A stretch of DNA of 64,000 bases from positions 1,902,501 to 1,966,500 of the forward strand of contig NZ_CP025583.1 of assembly GCF_002865605.1 (NCBI RefSeq), written 5' to 3'. Below the pieces are notes generated by a model that was not told the DNA's origin, searched no databases, and saw only the letters and a program-made list of their open reading frames with translations. The stretch's first letter is position 1. Each line of letters starts with the position of its first letter. Shown one piece after another: positions 58,070 to 64,000 of this stretch. Both the position numbers and the translations under genes were made by a program. Source of the stretch: Paracoccus jeotgali (lineage in GTDB: Bacteria > Pseudomonadota > Alphaproteobacteria > Rhodobacterales > Rhodobacteraceae).

Positions 58070-58897
58070 ATGGAAGACGAACCCCGCGCCCACCCCTTTC
58101 CCCCCAGCCGCGCGGATGCGATTTCGGCCCAGAAAACGCCCGACACGCCGCAGACCCGCGCGCCCGCCTATCGGCTGGCCTTTGCGGATATGGATTTCCT
58201 GCTGCGCGAAGAACTGCGCCCGGTGCGCCTGCAGCTGGAACTGCTGAAGCCGCAGATGGTGATGGACGAACGCGGGATCGAGTCCACCGTGGTCATGTTC
58301 GGCGGCGCGCGCATCCCCGCCCCCGACCACAAGACCGAGGCCCGGACCGAGGCGCTGGCCGAGATGTCGCGCTATTACGACGAGGCATACCGCTTTGCCC
58401 GCCTGATGACCGAGCGCAGCAGCGCCAGCTATGGCCGCAACTTCGTCATCTGCACCGGCGGCGGCCCCGGCGTGATGGAGGCCGGGAACCGCGGCGCGAT
58501 GGATGCCGGCGGCCAGTCCATCGGGCTGGGGATCGTGCTGCCGCATGAACAGGCGCCGAACCCCTATGTCACGCCGGACCTGTCCTTCAACTTCCACTAT
58601 TTCGCCATTCGCAAGATGCATTTCCTGCTGCGCGCGCGGGCGATCACGATCTTTCCCGGCGGCTTCGGGACGCTGGACGAGATGTTCGAGACGCTGACCC
58701 TGATCCAGACCGGGCGGATGAAGCGCGTGCCCTTCCTGCTGTTCGGGCGCGAGTTCTGGGACAGCGTCATCAACTGGCGCGCGCTGGCCGATGCCGGCAC
58801 CATCAGCCCCGAGGATCTGGATCTGCTGCGCTATGTCGAAACCGCCGAGGAAGCGGTCGAGATCATTGACGCCTATGATCCCGACGCCTGCATCTGA
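58070..58897 (+). CDS. LOG-family protein (TIGR00730-like)
   Basis: 275 residues. Nucleotide-binding ICTGGGPGVMEAGNRGA and catalytic FPGGFGTLDEMFETLTL (PGGxGTxxE) mark the LOG/YgdH group. LOG enzymes release cytokinin bases from nucleotides; longer bacterial forms like this act on purine nucleotides more generally. An N-terminal extension of about 65 residues is present. Not linked to purine genes; rppH converges after 48 bases with a CCACGCC/GGCGTGG stem between. Confidence 0.86.
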   Translation: MEDEPRAHPFPPSRADAISAQKTPDTPQTRAPAYRLAFADMDFLLREELRPVRLQLELLKPQMVMDERGIESTVVMFGGARIPAPDHKTEARTEALAEMSRYYDEAYRFARLMTERSSASYGRNFVICTGGGPGVMEAGNRGAMDAGGQSIGLGIVLPHEQAPNPYVTPDLSFNFHYFAIRKMHFLLRARAITIFPGGFGTLDEMFETLTLIQTGRMKRVPFLLFGREFWDSVINWRALADAGTISPEDLDLLRYVETAEEAVEIIDAYDPDACI

Positions 58898-58945
58898 CCG
58901 CTGAACCACGCCGAGCGGGCGGCGTGGCAAGCTCCCGCGCCGCTG

Positions 58946-59464
58946 TCAGGCCAGCCGGTCGCGCAGCGCAGCAAAGACCTGTTCGTAAACCGTGCGCTTG
59001 AACGGTACGATCGAGGCGATCAGCTCGTCCGGCCCCATCCACGCCCATTGGCTGAACTCGGGATGTTGGGTCGCGATGTCGATCTGATCGTCGCGCCCGG
59101 TCAGTCGCATCAGGAACCATTTCTGGCGCTGGCCGCCGAATTTCCCCTGCCAGATCTTGCCGAGCAGCTCATCCGGCAGATCGTAATAGATCCAGTCCGG
59201 CGTCTCTGCCTCGATCCGGACGGCGTCGGGCGGCAGCCCGGTTTCCTCGCCCAACTCGCGGATCGCGGCCTGCCGTGGCGTCTCGCCCGGATCGATCCCG
59301 CCCTGCGGCATCTGCCAGGCCTCGGCGGTGGTGTCGATGCGGCGGCCGGCAAAGATCAGCCCTTGCGGATTGACCAGGACCACGCCGGCGCAGGGCCGAT
59401 AGGGCAAGCCCTTTGGCCCCAGCCGGTCGGGCGCGGTGTCGCCCGCCGCATCCACCTTGGTCAT
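58946..59464 (-). CDS. rppH: RNA pyrophosphohydrolase
   Basis: Nudix hydrolase that removes pyrophosphate from 5' mRNA ends and triggers decay. 172 residues. The Nudix box is [20 protein letters not shown] followed by [19 protein letters not shown] and [10 protein letters not shown] are RppH/NudH-type. ATG at 59464 overlaps the ctpA stop (ATGA). Last gene of the minus-strand group starting at argC. Confidence 0.94.
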   Translation of the reverse strand: MTKVDAAGDTAPDRLGPKGLPYRPCAGVVLVNPQGLIFAGRRIDTTAEAWQMPQGGIDPGETPRQAAIRELGEETGLPPDAVRIEAETPDWIYYDLPDELLGKIWQGKFGGQRQKWFLMRLTGRDDQIDIATQHPEFSQWAWMGPDELIASIVPFKRTVYEQVFAALRDRLA

Positions 59465-60957
59465 TGCACCGCGTCCGTTTCCGCCTCGCCGGCCTCGGCG
59501 GCGTCGTCCTCGGCCGTGCCGTCATCGGGGACCGACGGCGCGTCGGTCGCGGGTTGGGATTCGATGCCCGAATCCTCGGTGGCGGCGGGTTTGGCGGCCT
59601 CGGGGACGGCATCGGCGCGGTATTCCACCGCCGACAGACCTTTCAGGATGTCGATGGCATAGGCCATCTGGTAATCCTCTTCCCGCAGCTTGGCGGTGGC
59701 CTCGACCTCGGCCGCTTCCTGTTCAAGCTGGCGCTTTTCCTCTTCCGAATAGCTGTCATTGTTCAGCGCGCCGCGCAGATCGGCCTCGGAACTGGTGAAG
59801 CGCGACTTGGTGCGCGGGGCGTTCTCGTCCTCTTCCTCTTCGGGCTTGGGACGGGGTTGGGCCACGATGATGTCGGGATTGATCCCCAGCGCCTGGATCG
59901 ACCGGCCCGAGGGCGTGTAATACCGCGCCGTGGTCAGCCGCATGGCGCTGTCGGCGGTGACCGGCAACACGGTCTGGACCGAGCCCTTGCCGAAGGATTT
60001 CTCGCCCACGACGATGGCGCGGCGGTGATCCTGCAGCGCCCCGGTGACGATTTCCGACGCCGAGGCCGAGCCGCGGTTGATCAGCACCACGATGGGCTTG
60101 CCGCCGGCAAGATCGCCGGGCGTCGCGGCCCAGCTTTCGCTGTCCTCGGGCAGACGTCCGCGGGTCGAGACGATCTCGCCCCGGTCGAGGAACGCGTCCG
60201 AGACATAGATCGCCTGATCCAGCAGCCCGCCGGGGTTGTTGCGCAGGTCGAGCACGAAGCCGGTGACGTTTTCCAGGCCGCCCAGCTCGTCCACCGCCTT
60301 TTTCAGATCGGCTTCCAGCGAGGACATGGTCTCGTCGTTGAAGGTGGCGATGCGCAGGATGACGGCGTGGCCCTCTACCCGGCCCTTCACGGCAGTCAGC
60401 TTGATGGTGTCGCGGGTCATGGTCAGGTCGAACGGCTCCTGCTCGCCCTCGCGCAGGATGGTGATGGTGATTTCGGAGCCGACCTCGCCGCGCATCAGAT
60501 CGACGGACTGATCCAGCGACAGCCCCATCAGCGGCTCACCATTGACATGGGTGATGAAATCGCCGGCCTTGACGCCCGCCTCGGCGGCGGGGGTGTCGTC
60601 CATCGGCGTGATGACCTTGACCAGCCCGTCTTCCTGGCTGACCTCGATCCCCAGCCCGCCGAAGCTGCCGCGGGTCTGGGTGCGCATGTCCTCGTAATCC
60701 TCGGCAGGCAGGAACGAGGAATGCGGGTCCAGCGATTGCAGCATGCCGTTGATGGCGGCCTCGATCAGCTTCTTGGGGTCGGTTTCCTCGACATACTGGC
60801 TGCGGACCTGTTCGAAGACATTTCCGAACATGTCGAGTTGCTCGTAAAGCGCGGTGTTCTTGCTCGAATCCTGCGCCAGCAGGGGCGCCGCAAGCTGCGT
60901 GGTCAGCAGCAGGCCGGCCAGCGTTCCGCCGATGCCTGCGATCAGATAGTTCTTCAT
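59461..60957 (-). CDS. ctpA: Carboxyl-terminal processing protease (S41)
   Basis: Periplasmic protease with signal/anchor ([20 protein letters not shown]). 498 residues: PDZ domain around residues 80-180 ([34 protein letters not shown]), then catalytic Ser in [15 protein letters not shown] and Lys in [13 protein letters not shown] coiled, acidic tail of about 100 residues follows. Such proteases process or degrade cell-wall enzymes; the envC neighbour makes that plausible here. Coupled on both sides by ATGA overlaps. Confidence 0.94.
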   Translation of the reverse strand: MKNYLIAGIGGTLAGLLLTTQLAAPLLAQDSSKNTALYEQLDMFGNVFEQVRSQYVEETDPKKLIEAAINGMLQSLDPHSSFLPAEDYEDMRTQTRGSFGGLGIEVSQEDGLVKVITPMDDTPAAEAGVKAGDFITHVNGEPLMGLSLDQSVDLMRGEVGSEITITILREGEQEPFDLTMTRDTIKLTAVKGRVEGHAVILRIATFNDETMSSLEADLKKAVDELGGLENVTGFVLDLRNNPGGLLDQAIYVSDAFLDRGEIVSTRGRLPEDSESWAATPGDLAGGKPIVVLINRGSASASEIVTGALQDHRRAIVVGEKSFGKGSVQTVLPVTADSAMRLTTARYYTPSGRSIQALGINPDIIVAQPRPKPEEEEDENAPRTKSRFTSSEADLRGALNNDSYSEEEKRQLEQEAAEVEATAKLREEDYQMAYAIDILKGLSAVEYRADAVPEAAKPAATEDSGIESQPATDAPSVPDDGTAEDDAAEAGEAETDAVQ

Positions 60958-62159
60958 TGCGTCTCCGCCTGTGTGTCTGCCTGCGCCTGCGCCTGCATCT
61001 GGTCGCCGACAATGTGATTGAGCACGAACCACTCCTCGGGGTCCAGCGTTTGCTTGCCCTTCCGCAGTTCGAGATACAGCGTTTCGGTGCGGTCGGCATG
61101 GCGCCCGGTGGCCGCGTTGACGACGAAACCGATGCCGAATTCCTGCGCCGGGGGTTCGGTTCCGCCCATCAGGCCCACGGGTTCGCCCGCCGCCAGCACG
61201 TCGCCCACCTCGCCAAAGACCTGCGCCAGACCGGCCAGCACCAGCAGGTAATCCCGCGCCGGTTCCAGGATCATCACATTGCCGTAATCGAGCAGCGGCC
61301 CGCGATAGCGGATGGTCGCGGCCCATGGCGTGGTGACCAGCGAGGCGGGGGCGGTGGCGATCACCAGCCCCGGCCGCTCGATCCCCGCCGCGTCGGGTTC
61401 CAGATAGCCGCGCAGCACCTGTCCCATCACCGGCAGCGGCAGCGACCCCTGCGCGCCTTCGAAATCCGCCAGCGGCGGGCCGACATCGGATTCCATCCCG
61501 GCGATGCCCTCGGCAAAGGCATCCAGCGTCGCTGCGGATTTCTGCAGCGCCTGCAATTCCTCGGGGTTTTCGGCAAAGCGCTTGGGCATGGTCGAGCGGT
61601 CGGTGACGGCACTGGCCAGCAGCCGGCGGGCTTCCTGCACGCGGCCAAGCCCCTCGGCCAGGGTATTGGCGGCCTCTTGCTGCTGGGCGCGCAGGGAGGC
61701 GATCTCGTCCAGCCCCTGCTTCAGCGCGTCCGCCTCGGCGCGCAGGCCGGGGGCGATGCTGGACAGGATCATGCCGGAATGGGCGGTGGCGCGGGGCCCG
61801 GCCGGATGCAGCAGCATCAGCGTTTCGGGCGATTGCTGCATGGTCATCATCACGCCGATGATGCCGGCCAGCTCGGCCCGCCTGCCCTCCCACGTCGCGC
61901 GCAGTTCCTGCTCGCGGATGCCGGCATGGCGCAGCCCGGCCCGCAGCGAGGCAAGCCCCGTCTCATAGGCGTGGATCATGTCGGTCAGCGCGGTGACCTG
62001 ATCCTCTTGCGAGAGCGCCGCTTCCAGCCGGTCGGTCGCCGCCCGCAGATCGAGTGCAGCCTGCGCCGCATCCTCGCCCGCCACCTGCGCCGACAGCGTC
62101 GCGGGCAGGCCGGCAAGTGCCAGAACGCCGGACAGGATCAGGGAACGCGCCAGCCTCAT
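60954..62159 (-). CDS. envC: EnvC-like murein hydrolase activator with degenerate LytM domain
   Basis: 401 residues: signal peptide (LILSGVLALAGLPATLSAQ), coiled-coil region of about 200 residues (AALDLRAATDRLEAALSQ onward), then an M23/LytM-like domain. The active LytM motifs HxxxD and HxH are missing; the matching place reads GPLLDYGNVMILEPARDYL. This is the EnvC/NlpD situation, where the domain activates amidases instead of cutting. ATGA overlaps join it to gpmI upstream and ctpA downstream. Confidence 0.88.
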   Translation of the reverse strand: MRLARSLILSGVLALAGLPATLSAQVAGEDAAQAALDLRAATDRLEAALSQEDQVTALTDMIHAYETGLASLRAGLRHAGIREQELRATWEGRRAELAGIIGVMMTMQQSPETLMLLHPAGPRATAHSGMILSSIAPGLRAEADALKQGLDEIASLRAQQQEAANTLAEGLGRVQEARRLLASAVTDRSTMPKRFAENPEELQALQKSAATLDAFAEGIAGMESDVGPPLADFEGAQGSLPLPVMGQVLRGYLEPDAAGIERPGLVIATAPASLVTTPWAATIRYRGPLLDYGNVMILEPARDYLLVLAGLAQVFGEVGDVLAAGEPVGLMGGTEPPAQEFGIGFVVNAATGRHADRTETLYLELRKGKQTLDPEEWFVLNHIVGDQMQAQAQADTQAETQ

Positions 62160-63682
62160 GCGCGCTCGATCAGGCTGCGGCCGGTCATCTCGGGCGGCAG
62201 GTCGAGGCCCATCAGTTCCAGCACCGTCGGCGCCACATCGGCCAGCCGCCCGCCATCGCGCAGCCCCTTGATCGCGCCGCCGCCGGTCACGATCACCGGC
62301 ACCGGATTGGTGGTGTGGGCGGTGTGCGGGCCGCCGGTCTGGGGGTCGATCATGGTCTCGCAATTGCCGTGATCGGCGACGATCACCGCCGCGCCGCCGG
62401 CCTCGTCCAGCGCCTGCAATGCGCGGCCCAGATTGCGGTCCACTGCCTCGCAGGCGCGGATCGCGGCGGGCAGGCTGCCGGTATGGCCGACCATGTCGGG
62501 ATTGGCGAAGTTCACCACGATCAGGTCATAGCCCTCGCGGATCGCCTTGACGAACCAGTCGCCGACCTCGTCGGCGGCCATTTCGGGCTGCAGATCATAG
62601 GTCGCGACCTTGGGGCTGGCCGGCATGTGGCGATCCTCGCCCGGTTCCGGCGCCTCTTTCCCGCCATTGAGGAAAAAGGTCACATGCGGATATTTCTCGG
62701 TCTCGGCCAGCCGGAACTGGCGCAGCCCCTTGCGACCGACCCATTCGCCCAGCGTGTTGACGATCTGGCGCTTGGGATAGGCGGCGGCCATGTATTCATT
62801 GTGCCGCTGCGAATAATCGACCATCCCCAGCAGCGCCGCCCATTTCGGCCGCGGCCCGGCGTCGAAATCCGAAAAGCCGGGCTGGCCGATGGCGGCCAGG
62901 ATCTCGCGTGCGCGGTCGGCGCGAAAGTTCAGGCAAAAGAACCCGTCGCCGTCCTGCGCGCCGCCAAAGCCGCCCAGAACGGTCGGCTGGATGAACTCGT
63001 CGGTTTCGCCGCGCTGATAGGCGGCCTCGACCGCGTGGGGCGCGTCGGGGGCAGACAGGCCCTTGCCGCCGATCATCGCCTGATAGGCGCGCGCCACCCG
63101 GTCCCAGCGATTGTCGCGGTCCATGGCGAAATAGCGCCCGATCACGGTGCCGATCCGCGCGCCTTCGGGCAGGCTGCCCTGCAATTCGGTGATGAAGCCC
63201 ATGGCCGATTTCGGCGGCACGTCGCGGCCGTCGGTGATGGCGTGGATCACCACCGGCACGCCCTTGTCGGCTACGGCGCGGGCGGTGGCGACGACGTGGT
63301 GGATATGGCCGTGAACGCCACCATCCGAGACCACGCCCATCAGATGCGCGGTCCCGCCGCTGCGCTGCAGCTTGGCGACGAACTCGCCCAGCCCGGTGTT
63401 CTGGTAGAAGCTGCCGTCTTCAATCGCGAGGTCGATCTGCCCCAGATCCATCGCCACCACCCGGCCCGCGCCGATATTGGTGTGGCCGACCTCGGAATTG
63501 CCCATCTGCCCGCGCGGCAGCCCGACATCGGGACCATAGGTGATCAGGGTCGAGCGCGGACATTCCGCGTTCAGCCGGTCCCAGGTCGGGGTCCGGGCGC
63601 AATCGGGCGCGCTCTGCTCGGGCCGATCCGAGATGCCCCAGCCGTCGAGGATGCACAGCACGACGGGCTTCTTGCCGCTCAC
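62156..63682 (-). CDS. gpmI: 2,3-bisphosphoglycerate-independent phosphoglycerate mutase
   Basis: Glycolytic/gluconeogenic enzyme interconverting 3- and 2-phosphoglycerate with two metal ions. 508 residues. PVVLCILDGWG, catalytic Ser in RGQMGNSEVGHTNIGAG, SDGGVHGHIHH, and C-terminal VADHGNCE. GTG start at 63682 overlaps the argC stop (GTGA). Confidence 0.96.
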   Translation of the reverse strand: MSGKKPVVLCILDGWGISDRPEQSAPDCARTPTWDRLNAECPRSTLITYGPDVGLPRGQMGNSEVGHTNIGAGRVVAMDLGQIDLAIEDGSFYQNTGLGEFVAKLQRSGGTAHLMGVVSDGGVHGHIHHVVATARAVADKGVPVVIHAITDGRDVPPKSAMGFITELQGSLPEGARIGTVIGRYFAMDRDNRWDRVARAYQAMIGGKGLSAPDAPHAVEAAYQRGETDEFIQPTVLGGFGGAQDGDGFFCLNFRADRAREILAAIGQPGFSDFDAGPRPKWAALLGMVDYSQRHNEYMAAAYPKRQIVNTLGEWVGRKGLRQFRLAETEKYPHVTFFLNGGKEAPEPGEDRHMPASPKVATYDLQPEMAADEVGDWFVKAIREGYDLIVVNFANPDMVGHTGSLPAAIRACEAVDRNLGRALQALDEAGGAAVIVADHGNCETMIDPQTGGPHTAHTTNPVPVIVTGGGAIKGLRDGGRLADVAPTVLELMGLDLPPEMTGRSLIERA

Positions 63683-64000
63683 AGCCCGGCCCCCTCGTCG
63701 ATTCCCAGCATGATGTTGAGGTTCTGCACCGCCGCGCCCGAGGCGCCCTTGCCCAGATTGTCCAGCACCGCGACGACCACCGCGCAGTCCGAGGTGTCGT
63801 CGCCATGCACCGAGATTTCCAGCATGTTGGTGCCGTTCAGCGCGGTCGGGTCGATGCGGGCACCGACCTCTTCGGCCTCGCGGATGCGGACGAACTCGGC
63901 GCCGGTGTAATGCCGCGACAGCGCCGCATGCAGCGAGGACAGCGACAGCGCGCTGTCCAGATGCAGCGGCAGCGACACCGCCATGCCTTGCGCGAAGTTC
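63679..64000 (-). CDS. argC: N-acetyl-gamma-glutamyl-phosphate reductase, C-terminal part (cut by window edge)
   Basis: The last 106 codons of an NADPH-dependent reductase of arginine synthesis; the gene continues beyond base 64000. The readable part starts NFAQGMAVSLPLHLD and includes TNMLEISVHGDDTSD and LDNLGKGASGAAVQNLNIML, the closing blocks of ArgC. Its stop overlaps the gpmI start, making it the first visible gene of the coupled operon. Confidence 0.92.
   Translation of the reverse strand, partial: NFAQGMAVSLPLHLDSALSLSSLHAALSRHYTGAEFVRIREAEEVGARIDPTALNGTNMLEISVHGDDTSDCAVVVAVLDNLGKGASGAAVQNLNIMLGIDEGAGL

Overview
The window is GC-rich chromosomal DNA from an alphaproteobacterium, most likely Paracoccus or a close relative in the Rhodobacteraceae. 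The best taxonomic marker is the gene at 30291-30764. Its product resembles Paracoccus cytochrome c550 (signal peptide, then the CKACH haem site in a familiar N-terminal context), and an aa3-type cytochrome oxidase subunit I follows directly, an arrangement I recall from Paracoccus. The rest is core metabolism and housekeeping with dense, often overlapping operons. I see no insertion sequence, prophage, integrase, CRISPR array or rRNA gene.

Layout: 1-5268 is the histidine utilisation locus, hutI-hutH-hutU-hutG on the minus strand with the repressor hutC divergent; two related palindromes lie between them. A large catalase and a CynX-type exporter follow. metE and its LysR regulator metR are divergent (9228-12482). 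Next come tRNA-Met and gltX, then a coupled run zincin/pfkB/dtd and a DEAD-box helicase. The stretch 17892-23980 carries tdk, a D,D-carboxypeptidase and the tightly packed tmk-holB-tatD-MBL hydrolase-AEC transporter group. A four-gene polyamine-type ABC importer runs on the minus strand (23977-28619).

After tRNA-Leu come a lipoprotein, lipB, cycA (c550) and ctaD. Small conserved genes follow, then carA, a membrane glycosyltransferase with an N-terminal MshEN-like domain, glnE, an aminoacyl-tRNA protein transferase and ilvB-ilvH. The region 43953-48516 holds small or poorly characterised genes: a hypothetical protein beside a 320-base lower-GC gap, an M48 lipoprotein, DUF167, a nitroreductase, an EI24/CysZ-type protein, DUF1467 and an orphan response regulator. 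aspS, an overlapping lysozyme-lipoprotein/CPBP pair, an M20 hydrolase, moaA, a lipoprotein, tRNA-Thr, tRNA-Ala, a ferredoxin-reductase-like flavoprotein, rsmD, dapD and a LOG protein follow. The right end is a translationally coupled minus-strand operon, argC-gpmI-envC-ctpA-rppH, cut by the window edge.

I did not find a clear-cut new multi-gene system. The most interesting leads are the probable c-di-GMP-controlled glycan synthase at 35348-37501, the GH25 lipoprotein/CPBP overlapping pair at 50589-52060, the unknown gene with its low-GC leader at 43953-44638, and the degenerate-LytM EnvC protein coupled to glycolysis and protease genes at the right end. All assignments come from reading sequence by eye; no database search was run.
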